From Hydrogenothermus sp. (GTDB taxonomy: Bacteria; Aquificota; Aquificia; Aquificales; Hydrogenothermaceae): a DNA stretch of 13,648 bases. Made by a program: the position numbers and the translations under genes. The stretch is from contig QNYP01000086.1 of assembly GCA_003978675.1 (NCBI GenBank), positions 1 to 13,648 of the forward strand. The letters are read 5' to 3'. The notes under the pieces were generated by a model, which was not told where the DNA came from, did no database searches, and saw only the letters and a program-made list of their open reading frames with translations. Of this stretch, positions 1 to 9,185 are shown one piece after another. Position 1 is the first letter of the stretch, and every line of letters begins with the position of its first letter.

Positions 1-59
1 AAACACTCTTTACAAAGTAAACCTTTATATAATCTTTCTGCACCTATATTTCTTCCACA
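1..59. repeat. Left arm of a perfect inverted repeat (59 bp at least)
   Basis: Every base from 1 to 59 pairs with 170 down to 112, with no mismatch; the first mismatch is base 60 against 111. The arm runs into the window edge, so its real length is unknown. The - strand of this arm encodes reverse-gyrase residues from the second half of CPNC through to CKEC, so it is a duplicated piece of the gene and not an independent repeat family. Confidence 0.97.
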
Positions 60-110
60 GTTGGGACACATATTTTTGTATATGGCTTTTATATCCAAGG
101 GGTTCTCCAT
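1..110 (-). pseudogene. 5' end of reverse gyrase on the opposite strand, running off the window
   Basis: Read leftwards from an ATG at 108-110, the - strand encodes MENPLDIKAIYKNMCPNC and then GRNIGAERLYKGLLCKEC before leaving the window. This is what a reverse-gyrase N-terminus looks like: a four-cysteine zinc finger, CPNC then CKEC 14 residues later. The + strand gene lacks exactly these first 17 residues. From residue 18 on, the two strands encode the same peptide through the inverted repeat. No Shine-Dalgarno lies before this ATG, because what precedes it is the reverse complement of the gene's own codons. The fragment is therefore the true gene start joined head-to-head to the body of the gene. 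It is most likely a fold-back chimera and less likely a natural inversion. Confidence 0.85.
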
Positions 111-3100
111 TTGTGGAAGAAATATAGGTGCAGAAAGATTATATAAAGGTTTACTTTGTAAAGAGTGTTTACCAGAAGAAATAGAACATAGTGAAGTCTG
201 TAATATAGTTGAATATGGAGAATATAAAAAAGTTTGTGATACAAATAAAGAAGTAGAAAATTTTAAACAATTCTTTAAAGAAATAATAAAAAATGATTTA
301 TGGTCTATTCAAGAAACATGGGCTAAAAGGTTTTTTCTTGGAGTTTCCCATGCACTTCTTGCTCCAACTGGAGTAGGTAAAACTACTTTTGGACTTACAC
401 TTGCTAGATATCTAATAGAAAAGAAAAAGCAAAAAGTTTATCTAATATTCCCAACACAAATTTTAGTTAATCAAGCTTATGATAGGCTTATTAATTATGG
501 AGTAAAAGAGGAAAATATCCTTGCATACAGCCCAAAATTTGCGAAATCAAAGAAAAAACAAGAAGAATTAAAAAACAAAATTTCAAGTGGGAATTTTGAT
601 ATTTTATTAACAACTGTAATGTTTCTATACAAAAATATAGATATCATTCCTAAAGGAATTTTTAGCCTTATTTTCATAGACGATGTAGACAGTATTTTAA
701 AAAGTGCAAAAAATATTGATAAAGTTTTAATGCTTTTAGGTTTTTCGCAAGAAAATATAGAAAAAACTTTAGAATTTATAAAATTTAAGGCAAAACTTTT
801 CAGGTCTAATAGTCTATCAGAGAAACAACTTGAAGAGTTTAATAAATTTCAAGAAGAAATTTTAAAAATATCCCAAAAAAGAAAAGGAACATTAATTGTA
901 TCCTCTGCAACATCAAATCCTCGTTCAAGAAGGGTTTTACTATTTAGAGAACTACTTGGATTTGAGGTTGGAAGACCTTCCTTAACATTTAGAAATATAG
1001 TTGATACTTATGATAAGCCTGAAAATTTATGGAAAAAATCTATTGAAGAAATAAAAAAACTTGGAAATGGAGGACTGGTATTTTTATCTTCTTCTGAAAC
1101 AAAGGAGAAATTAGAAGAATACCTACAATTTCTAAAACAAAACGGCATAAACGCCCTTCATTATGAAGAATTTTTAGACAAAGTAGAAGACTACAAATCA
1201 GGTAAATATCCAGTTGCAGTTGGATTTGCGAGCTATAGAAATCCACTAGCAAGAGGAGTAGACTTACCAGATACAATTAGATATGCACTTTTTGTTGGAG
1301 TTCCAAAGCTAGAGTTTAACATATCAATAGAAGAGAAATTTTCCCATCTATATTACCTTTTACTTATGGTTGTTCCATTTTTATTTAGAAAAAAACTAAT
1401 AGACCAAAATACCCAGCTAAAACTTTACAGATATATAAACTTTCTAAAGATTTATGGATTTATGGAACTTGAAAGACTACCACAGGATAAACAGAATAAA
1501 CTTTTAGAAATAAAAAGTTTTGTTTTACAGCTTTTAAATGATAAACAAATATACGAAGCTATTAAAAACTCACCAGAAATTACTCTAAAAGAAGAAAATG
1601 GAAACTTTACATTAACAACGGCAGATATTACAGGATACATACAGGCATCAGGAAGAACTTCAAGGCTATATGCAGGAGGTTTAACAAAGGGACTTTCTTA
1701 TGTTTTAGTTGATGATGAAAAAGCATTTTACTCACTTCAGAAAAAGGTTAAATGGTTTAATGAAGATATTGAGTTTATTCCTGTTTCGGAAATTAATTTA
1801 GAAGAAATTTTAAAAGAAATAGACAAAGATAGAGAAAAGGTAAAAAAAATTTTAAAAGGAGAAAAATTAGAAGAAGAAAAGCAAAGTTTTAAAACTACTC
1901 TTGTAATTGTTGAATCACCAAATAAAGCAAGGACTATATCAAACTTTTTTGGAAAACCAATTAGAAGAAAACTAAAGAAAGTAGATGCTTACGAAATAGC
2001 AGTTGGAGAAAGATTTTTAACAATTGTGGCAAGTAAAGGACATATATTTGATTTAACCAAAGAAGATGGATATTATGGTGTTTTAAAAGAAGATAAGTAT
2101 TTTGTTCCAATATTTGAAACAATTGAAGATGTTAACCAATCTAAAAAAGAAGTAATAGAAAGTATAAGAGAATTAGACATAGAAGTAGAAGAGATAATAG
2201 TTGCAACAGACCCAGATACAGAAGGGGAAAAAATCGCATTTGATTTAGCATTAAACTCAAAACCTTATAACTTAAATGTAAAAAGAGCAGAATTTCACGA
2301 AATCACAAGAAAGGCATTTTTAAATGCTCTAAAGGAGCTACGAGATATAGACAAAAATCTAGTAAAAGCACAGCTAGTTAGAAGAATTGCAGATAGATGG
2401 ATAGGTTTTACAATTTCTAAATTTATACAAAAAAAATTAGGTAAAAACTGGCTATCTGCAGGTAGAGTTCAAACACCAGTTTTAGAGTGGATTGTTAAAA
2501 GGGCAGAAGAAGCAAAGAAAAAGTTAGCAGTTGTTAGAGTATTTATAAATAACGTCTCTATAGAATTTGTATTTGAAGATAAAAAAGAAGCCAAAAAGTT
2601 TTTTGATAGTCTTGAGTATGTATCTATTAAAAAACTACAATCGATACAAGAAGCTCTATTTGAGAGACCATTTTCCACAGACCAGATGTTAAAAGTATCA
2701 GCACACAAATTAAAGTTTTCACCACAGGAAACAATGAGTCTAGCCCAAGATTTATTTGAAGCAGGATTAATCACTTACCATAGGACAGATAGCATAAGAG
2801 TATCTCCAGCAGGAATTGCAGTTGCAAAAGAATATATAACAGACAATTTTGGAGAAGAATTTTTTAAACCAAGAACTTTTTCAGGCTTTGAAGGAGCCCA
2901 TGAATGTATCAGGCCAACAAAACCAAATGATGTAAATGATTTGAAATCTTTAGTGTTTACAATGAACTTAACAGGAATAACAGACAAACACCTGAAACTA
3001 TATGACTTGATTTTTAAACAGTTCATTGCTTCACAAATGAAAGAAACAGTAGTAGAAAAAACAACATATGAAATAAAAGCATTTGATAAAATACTACAAG

Positions 3101-3549
3101 AAAGTTTTATAACTAAAACCATAGAAGAAGGTTTTAATAAAATACTTCCAGTAAAAACCTATCAAATTCCAGAAGGAAATGTGAATATTAATCAAAACAA
3201 ATCATACTTCTTAAAACCAAAAGTTCCATACTACACATATGAAGAAGTAATCCAAGATATGAAAGAAAAAGGCATAGGAAGACCTTCTACTTATGCTATA
3301 ACTATAGAAAAATTGTTGGAAAGAAAATACATAGTAGAAAAAAACAGACATTTAATTCCAACAAAGCTGGGAATTGAAGTTTTAAGTATAATAAAAGAAA
3401 AAGAAGAATTTTACAGGTTTGTTAATGAAAACTACACAAAAGAGCTTGAAGAAATTATGGACAAAATAGAAAAAAGCAACGAAGATTATATTAAAGCATT
3501 AGAAAAACTTTTTGAAGATGTAATAGAAAAATATTATCAAGGGAGGTAA
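61..3549 (+). CDS. Reverse gyrase (helicase-topoisomerase IA fusion), N-terminus rearranged
   Basis: Reverse gyrase introduces positive supercoils into DNA using ATP and is the signature enzyme of hyperthermophiles. The N-terminal half is an SF2 helicase-like module: Walker A APTGVGKTT (residues 101-109), DDVD (207-210), SSAT (281-284), the ARGVDLPD block (397-404) and QASGRTSR (528-535). The C-terminal half is topoisomerase IA: Toprim with IVESPNKA (616-623) and DPDTEGE (717-723), catalytic Tyr906 in ITYHRTDS, and GIGRPSTYA near the end. About 1162 residues is normal for the family. The first 17 residues (from TTG at 61) come from the inverted segment 60-111 and are not native; authentic coding begins at 112, and the frame stays open to base 1. 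The second, Toprim-inserted zinc finger seen in Thermotoga is absent. The stop is 2 nt before the next gene. Family assignment is very secure; the start is an artefact or a rearrangement. Confidence 0.95.
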   Translation: MGHIFLYMAFISKGFSICGRNIGAERLYKGLLCKECLPEEIEHSEVCNIVEYGEYKKVCDTNKEVENFKQFFKEIIKNDLWSIQETWAKRFFLGVSHALLAPTGVGKTTFGLTLARYLIEKKKQKVYLIFPTQILVNQAYDRLINYGVKEENILAYSPKFAKSKKKQEELKNKISSGNFDILLTTVMFLYKNIDIIPKGIFSLIFIDDVDSILKSAKNIDKVLMLLGFSQENIEKTLEFIKFKAKLFRSNSLSEKQLEEFNKFQEEILKISQKRKGTLIVSSATSNPRSRRVLLFRELLGFEVGRPSLTFRNIVDTYDKPENLWKKSIEEIKKLGNGGLVFLSSSETKEKLEEYLQFLKQNGINALHYEEFLDKVEDYKSGKYPVAVGFASYRNPLARGVDLPDTIRYALFVGVPKLEFNISIEEKFSHLYYLLLMVVPFLFRKKLIDQNTQLKLYRYINFLKIYGFMELERLPQDKQNKLLEIKSFVLQLLNDKQIYEAIKNSPEITLKEENGNFTLTTADITGYIQASGRTSRLYAGGLTKGLSYVLVDDEKAFYSLQKKVKWFNEDIEFIPVSEINLEEILKEIDKDREKVKKILKGEKLEEEKQSFKTTLVIVESPNKARTISNFFGKPIRRKLKKVDAYEIAVGERFLTIVASKGHIFDLTKEDGYYGVLKEDKYFVPIFETIEDVNQSKKEVIESIRELDIEVEEIIVATDPDTEGEKIAFDLALNSKPYNLNVKRAEFHEITRKAFLNALKELRDIDKNLVKAQLVRRIADRWIGFTISKFIQKKLGKNWLSAGRVQTPVLEWIVKRAEEAKKKLAVVRVFINNVSIEFVFEDKKEAKKFFDSLEYVSIKKLQSIQEALFERPFSTDQMLKVSAHKLKFSPQETMSLAQDLFEAGLITYHRTDSIRVSPAGIAVAKEYITDNFGEEFFKPRTFSGFEGAHECIRPTKPNDVNDLKSLVFTMNLTGITDKHLKLYDLIFKQFIASQMKETVVEKTTYEIKAFDKILQESFITKTIEEGFNKILPVKTYQIPEGNVNINQNKSYFLKPKVPYYTYEEVIQDMKEKGIGRPSTYAITIEKLLERKYIVEKNRHLIPTKLGIEVLSIIKEKEEFYRFVNENYTKELEEIMDKIEKSNEDYIKALEKLFEDVIEKYYQGR
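112..170. repeat. Right arm of the perfect inverted repeat, inside the reverse gyrase gene
   Basis: This is the exact reverse complement of bases 1-59, separated from it by a 52-base spacer (60-111). On the + strand it is ordinary reverse-gyrase coding sequence (residues 18 to 37, CGRNIGAERLYKGLLCKEC), so this arm is in its native context and the left arm is the displaced copy. Confidence 0.97.
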
Positions 3550-3551
3550 TT

Positions 3552-4589
3552 ATGAAAACTGCTATTATTTCTTTTGACCCAAACATAGCAGAAGAATTTA
3601 AAAACCAAATAGGAGAAGCAAATGTTAGAGTCTATATAGACAGTATATCTATGCTTAAGGAACTTGATGATTTTAAGCCTATATTTATAGTTTACGATGC
3701 TTCTGCAGGAGATTTTGCATTTGATGATTTAAAGTTTTTACTATCTAGAGATAAAGTAAAAGATATAAATTTTAAGGTTCTATATTCAAAAGAACAGCCA
3801 ATAGAAGATAGTGAAATTCTTTCTCAAGATATAGATATATACGAAAAAAATACAGAGCTTTACAAAGTTGTTTCTGACATTTTAGAAGAAAGTAAAAAAA
3901 TAAAGAAAGAAGAAGAGGCAAAATTAGTTCAAGAACTAACACCACAAGAAACCTTTGAACCACAAGAAACTTTTGATTTTGATATGTCTCAGGACTTAAC
4001 TCAAGAACCAAAGACGACATTCCAATCTCCAGAAAACATAGAAGAAATATATTCCCAAAACTTATCTACTGAAGAGACTTTTGAAGAATTCACAGATATG
4101 TCAATAGAAGATATAAACAGTAGTGAGTATGAAACTCCAAAATCAACTTTTTCTTTAGAAGAAGAATTTATTTCTGAAATGAAAGAAGAACATACTATAA
4201 ATCAACCTTTGGACATTGAAAAACCTGTATCATCTTTACAATCATCAACAAATCAAGAACCTACTGGCAAAAATATTACATTAAATCTTTCAAAGGAAGA
4301 AATAGAAACTGCTATAGTAAAGCTTGCTGTTGATAAGCTTGTTTCAGAGCTGAAAGAAGATTCAGAAATAAAAGAAATTTTTGAAAATGTAAAACTTGAT
4401 TTTGTAAATAGGATAAACTCTGAACTCGAAGCACTAAAAGAAGAAATAAAACAAGAAGTTAAAACCAATATATTCAAAAAGGTGGAAGAGGAAATGTATA
4501 AAAAAATAAATACTGAACTGAAAGATTACATAGCAGAGCAGATTGCAATGATGATTAAAGAAAAGATAAATCAGGCTTTTAAAATGTAA
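3552..4589 (+). CDS. Receiver-like domain protein with acidic linker and coiled-coil C-terminus, function unknown
   Basis: I do not recognise this 345-residue protein. Residues 1-112 look like a CheY-type alpha/beta receiver fold: hydrophobic strand, SFDPN with Asp9, FIVYDASAG with Asp49 at the usual phosphorylation position, and IYEKN with Lys99 near the end. It is divergent, so it may be a pseudo-receiver. Residues 113-240 are acidic and low in complexity, with repeated ETF/TTF/STF motifs (PQETFEPQETF at 131-141). Residues 241-345 are charged and probably helical coiled coil. There is no signal peptide or membrane segment, so it should be cytoplasmic. A strong Shine-Dalgarno, GGGAGG at 3541-3546, overlaps the reverse-gyrase stop; the genes are 2 nt apart and almost certainly co-transcribed. 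The architecture recalls FrzS/AglZ-type pseudo-receiver coiled-coil proteins, but that is only analogy. The gene is real; its function is unknown. Confidence 0.85.
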   Translation: MKTAIISFDPNIAEEFKNQIGEANVRVYIDSISMLKELDDFKPIFIVYDASAGDFAFDDLKFLLSRDKVKDINFKVLYSKEQPIEDSEILSQDIDIYEKNTELYKVVSDILEESKKIKKEEEAKLVQELTPQETFEPQETFDFDMSQDLTQEPKTTFQSPENIEEIYSQNLSTEETFEEFTDMSIEDINSSEYETPKSTFSLEEEFISEMKEEHTINQPLDIEKPVSSLQSSTNQEPTGKNITLNLSKEEIETAIVKLAVDKLVSELKEDSEIKEIFENVKLDFVNRINSELEALKEEIKQEVKTNIFKKVEEEMYKKINTELKDYIAEQIAMMIKEKINQAFKM

Positions 4590-5452
4590 GACAGTAGCTT
4601 TGTTATTAATGCTAAAACTGCTGATGCAGATAAAATAAATATATGGACAAAAATAGAAGATAAGATTGCAGTGTCTTTATTTATTCCAAGAAGAAGGAGG
4701 ATACCTGCAAATCCTCCTTCATAAGTTCCTATTCCTGCAATACCGTGTATTGGCAGTATTGTTGTTAAATCTCCAGCAGAAGAAGCAAATAAAGCTAAAG
4801 AGTAGCTTAAATTTAACCCCTGTGGAAGAACTAAATAAAATGCAGTAAACTTAAAAAATAGTGTTAATATAGATAAAACATACAAACTAAAAATATTTTT
4901 TTTATGTAAAACATCTTCTTTGAAACTTTTAAACTTTTCATATTTTATAAAATTTGAAGCAAAAGCTATAAAAAATATCCCAATAGGAGAAAAAAATAAA
5001 AATAAAATTGCCAAAATAAAACTTTTAATAAGTAGGAAAGAAAAAATGAATAAAACAAGTAATGCATAAGCATCAAATATTCTAACGGTAAAAAAACTTA
5101 CAGCAGATTTTGAGATTTCTATCCCTTCTTTTTTTAGTATATAAAAAAATGAAAATTCTCCAGTTCTAAACGGCAAAAATATATTAAAAACTGTGTTGTA
5201 AACAGTCAATTTAAATAGTTTAAAAAAGTTTTTTACTGGTAAAGTAATTCGCCATCTAATAGTTCTTAGAATATAGCTAGTAAAATATAGAAAAAAAGCA
5301 AACAAAATGTTAAACAAGCTAATAGAAGAAAAAAATTTAACAAATTTCTCAAATCCTATAACTTTATAAAACAAATATATAAAACCAAAAGTTATTAAAA
5401 CAGATACTAAAAACTCAAAAATTTTTACTACTTTATTCACTTTTTTGGACAA
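4571..5452 (-). CDS. Flippase-like integral membrane protein (UPF0104 / LPG-synthase TM family)
   Basis: This 293-residue, very hydrophobic protein has roughly seven to eight predicted membrane segments. It carries the family's recognisable stretches: LRTIRWR (62-68), FLPFRTGEF (92-100), VRIFDAYALL (123-132) and GIGTYEGGF (240-248). The family is homologous to the flippase half of lysyl-phosphatidylglycerol synthase; members often sit beside polyprenyl-phosphate glycosyltransferases and are thought to move lipid-linked groups across the inner membrane. The start is TTG at 5450-5452 with AAAGGA just upstream at short spacing; it overlaps the end of the glycosyltransferase gene by 20 nt, so translation is probably coupled. 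Its 3' end overlaps the convergent receiver-like gene by 19 nt, with no terminator between them. The family is fairly sure; the substrate is unknown. Confidence 0.85.
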   Translation of the reverse strand: MSKKVNKVVKIFEFLVSVLITFGFIYLFYKVIGFEKFVKFFSSISLFNILFAFFLYFTSYILRTIRWRITLPVKNFFKLFKLTVYNTVFNIFLPFRTGEFSFFYILKKEGIEISKSAVSFFTVRIFDAYALLVLFIFSFLLIKSFILAILFLFFSPIGIFFIAFASNFIKYEKFKSFKEDVLHKKNIFSLYVLSILTLFFKFTAFYLVLPQGLNLSYSLALFASSAGDLTTILPIHGIAGIGTYEGGFAGILLLLGINKDTAILSSIFVHIFILSASAVLALITKLLSYILKA

Positions 5453-6398
5453 TTTCCTTTATTAGATAGGGTCGTTTATTTTGACTTTCATAGTAAGTTC
5501 TAACAATAAGTTCTGCAACTATACCTGTTGATAAAAGTTGAATTCCTGATAAAACTAAAAGAGTTCCAAAAGTTAAAAGAGGTCTATTTCCAATATCCTG
5601 CCCGAAAAATAACTTTATTCCAACTAAATAAAGCAAAACACCTAATCCAAAAAGTAAAAGTATCAATCCAGTTCCACCAAAAACCCTTAAAGGTTTTGTT
5701 CTGTAATCCAGTAAAAATTTAACTAAAAATAAATCTAAAATAACTTTAAAAGTTCTAGAAATTCCATATTTTGATTTTCCGTAAATTCTAGGGTGATGTT
5801 TCACTGGAAGCTCTGTTATTCTAGCTCCCATTGGTTTTGCTAAAGCAGGTAAAAATCTGTGCATTTCCCCAAAATAGTCTAAATTTTTTGCAATGTCTGC
5901 TTTATAGGCTTTCAAGGAGCAACCATAGTCATGTAAATGAACTCCTGTAACTTTAGATATCAACCAGTTAGCAATTCTAGATGGTAAAGTTCTACTTAAA
6001 AATGCATCTTTTCTATCTTTTCTCCAACCACTAACTATATCATATCCTTCTGACATTTTTTCTAGTAATCTTGGTATATCCTCAGGGTCATTTTGAAGGT
6101 CTCCATCCATTGTAATAATAACATCCCCTTTCGCGACATCAAAACCAGCAGACATTGCTGCAGTTTGACCGTAATTTCTTCTAAAGTTTACACCTATGAC
6201 ATTAGGGTCTTTCTCTGCAAGTTGTTTTATTATTTCCCAAGACTTATCAGTACTACCATCATTTACAAAAATAATCTCATAACTTTTTCCAAGTTTTTCT
6301 AAAACTGTTTTTAACTTTTCATACAATATAGGTAAATTTTCCTCTTCATTGTAAATAGGAATAACTAAAGAAAGTTCAACCTTTTTGTTTTTCTCCAT
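5433..6398 (-). CDS. GT2 polyprenyl-phosphate glycosyltransferase (DPM1/ArnC/GtrB-like)
   Basis: This 321-residue membrane-anchored glycosyltransferase should transfer a sugar from a nucleotide donor to undecaprenyl phosphate on the cytoplasmic face. The GT-A fold is clear: LVIPIYNEEENLP (11-23), FVNDGSTD (44-51), the metal-binding MDGDLQNDPED (97-107, Asp98 and Asp100) and HPRIYGKSKYG (202-212) before the membrane part. Two C-terminal membrane helices lie near 239-262 and 273-297, the usual GtrB/ArnC layout. ATG at 6396-6398 is preceded by AGGTGG and lies 23 nt inside the preceding TPR gene, which suggests translational coupling. The neighbouring flippase-like protein could flip its lipid-linked product. 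The sugar cannot be read from sequence, so I do not name it arnC or dpm. Confidence 0.92.
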   Translation of the reverse strand: MEKNKKVELSLVIPIYNEEENLPILYEKLKTVLEKLGKSYEIIFVNDGSTDKSWEIIKQLAEKDPNVIGVNFRRNYGQTAAMSAGFDVAKGDVIITMDGDLQNDPEDIPRLLEKMSEGYDIVSGWRKDRKDAFLSRTLPSRIANWLISKVTGVHLHDYGCSLKAYKADIAKNLDYFGEMHRFLPALAKPMGARITELPVKHHPRIYGKSKYGISRTFKVILDLFLVKFLLDYRTKPLRVFGGTGLILLLFGLGVLLYLVGIKLFFGQDIGNRPLLTFGTLLVLSGIQLLSTGIVAELIVRTYYESQNKRPYLIKEIVQKSE

Positions 6399-7647
6399 TT
6401 TCCACCTTTATTTTAGTGAATTTTATTATTCCTTTAAAACCTACAGGTTTTAACTTTTTCTTGTAATATCTAGATGCCTCTAAATAATTTCTAAAATAGC
6501 CAATATAAACTATATAGTATACAGATTTCCCTATTTTTCTTTCCTTTATTTTTGCTTTATGACCGTAAATACCAAGTTTTCCTAATAGTTTAGTTGCATC
6601 TTTTTTATTAGAATAAATTCCAAGCTGTATATAAAATCTAATTAATTTCTTTATACTTTTTTCTTTTTTATTAATTTGTTTATTTTCTACAGTTTTAGGT
6701 TTTACATTCGAGACCTTTGGAGTTTCCTTCTTTAGTGTTTTTTGGGCTGTTTTAGTTTCTTTTTCACTAGAACTTGTAATTGGTTTATTAGGAGATGCTA
6801 ATTCTTTGACGAGCTTATTATCTTTTTTTTGTTTCTCTTTATTTATTGTAATAATTTTTTCTCTTTCCAAAATTTTATTATAAAGTCTATTTATTTTCTG
6901 TTTTAAAATAAAATTTTTATCAGCTAATAGTTTTGCCTTTTTTAAATATTTCTTTGCAAGTTTATAGTTTTTTTCAAAATAATATATTTTCCCAAGTGCA
7001 AAGTATAATTTAGCATTAGCTACTCCGTTTGAAATTGCTCTCAATATAATATTTCTAGCTGTATCTATTTTTTCAAGTTCTAAATAATAGTCTATAAGAG
7101 CCTCGTAAGCAGGAGTAAAATAAATATTGTAAGATATAGCTTTACTTAGAAATTCCTCATATTTATCCAAATTACCAAGTTTTTTATAAGCTAAAGCAAG
7201 GTTATAATAAGCTATTTCTCTTCTTTCATAATTTGGAAAATTTATAGCTTTTTTAAAGTTTTTTATAGCTTGATTTATTTGTCCTTTTTTTACTAAAACA
7301 ATACCTAAGTTTGTATAGATTTCTGGTTTTTTAGGGTCTATTTTTAAAGCCTGTAAAAAATAATATTCAGCTTTATCAAATTCATTTACTTTAGAATAAG
7401 CAATTCCCAAAGCATTGTATATTTTGGTATCCTTAGGATTAAGTTCTAATGCTTTATTTAAGTTGTAGATAGCTTGAGCAATATTCCCAGAATTTAGATA
7501 AGATAACCCTAGTTTATAATAAAAGTTTGCAAGTTTTCTCGTATCTTCAATTTCTTTTTTGGGAACTTGCTGTTTTGTAGAACAGCTATAAAAAGGCGAA
7601 AAAAACATAAAAAACATAAAAAGTGGAAAAATTAAAACTTTTTTCAT
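6376..7647 (-). CDS. TPR lipoprotein with C-terminal SPOR domain
   Basis: This 423-residue predicted envelope protein begins with MKKV and a hydrophobic stretch ending FYSC, giving a lipoprotein-type signal with Cys22 as the probable lipidated residue; the lipobox is non-classical (Phe at -3). Residues about 38-240 hold five to six tetratricopeptide repeats, the clearest at 41-74, 75-108 and 109-138. A Lys/Thr-rich linker (about 262-335) leads to a SPOR domain (about 337-412, starting FYIQLGIYSNKKDA). SPOR domains bind denuded peptidoglycan glycans, so the protein probably sits in the periplasm near the septum or at cell-wall remodelling sites. The start at 7645-7647 has CTGGGA upstream. It is the first gene after the thiC terminator and overlaps the glycosyltransferase gene. 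Domain calls are good; the exact role is unknown. Confidence 0.85.
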   Translation of the reverse strand: MKKVLIFPLFMFFMFFSPFYSCSTKQQVPKKEIEDTRKLANFYYKLGLSYLNSGNIAQAIYNLNKALELNPKDTKIYNALGIAYSKVNEFDKAEYYFLQALKIDPKKPEIYTNLGIVLVKKGQINQAIKNFKKAINFPNYERREIAYYNLALAYKKLGNLDKYEEFLSKAISYNIYFTPAYEALIDYYLELEKIDTARNIILRAISNGVANAKLYFALGKIYYFEKNYKLAKKYLKKAKLLADKNFILKQKINRLYNKILEREKIITINKEKQKKDNKLVKELASPNKPITSSSEKETKTAQKTLKKETPKVSNVKPKTVENKQINKKEKSIKKLIRFYIQLGIYSNKKDATKLLGKLGIYGHKAKIKERKIGKSVYYIVYIGYFRNYLEASRYYKKKLKPVGFKGIIKFTKIKVENGEKQKG

Positions 7648-7684
7648 ATATTCCCAGATTAAAATTTAGATTTTTATGAATAAA

Positions 7685-7690
7685 ATTATA
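7685..7690 (-). promoter_or_regulatory. Possible -10 element for the TPR/glycosyltransferase operon
   Basis: The - strand reads TATAAT here, a perfect -10 hexamer 37 nt before the TPR gene and directly after the thiC terminator, where a promoter is expected. No good -35 is seen at 17 nt (TTACTT), and exact matches are common in such AT-rich DNA. Confidence 0.3.
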
Positions 7691-7694
7691 AACG

Positions 7695-7724
7695 AAAAAA
7701 CAAGGGGAAGTAATCCTTCCCCTT
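7695..7724 (-). terminator. Intrinsic terminator after thiC
   Basis: A perfect 9-bp stem (AAGGGGAAG with CTTCCCCTT, 7702-7710 and 7716-7724) closes a 5-nt loop. On the - strand it is followed by G and then six T residues (7695-7700). It begins 6 nt past the thiC stop. The T tract is on the thiC side only, so it terminates leftward transcription. It separates the hemA-to-thiC run from the TPR operon. Confidence 0.9.
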
Positions 7725-7729
7725 AAAAA

Positions 7730-9142
<1,413 letters not shown>

Positions 9143-9185
9143 TTACAGGATATTATTTATATAAAAAATGAAAATTCTCATAAAA

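Noticed and set aside
61..111. A hydrophobic N-terminal extension or leader on reverse gyrase (from TTG 61)
   Set aside because: These 17 codons are the reverse complement of the gene's own true start (- strand ATG at 108-110), and reverse gyrases have a zinc finger here, not a leader.
1..170. Insertion-sequence end or mobile-element terminal inverted repeat
   Set aside because: Both arms are reverse-gyrase coding sequence; no transposase, target-site duplication or element body is present.
2469..3122. Two - strand reading frames of about 100-115 codons
   Set aside because: Both lie inside the topoisomerase half of reverse gyrase, with no ribosome-binding site or recognisable motif.
3938..3980. 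Tandem DNA repeat in the receiver-like gene
   Set aside because: The repeated CAAGAAAC(C/T)TT units reflect only two PQETF-like codon blocks in a low-complexity linker; too short to call a repeat element.
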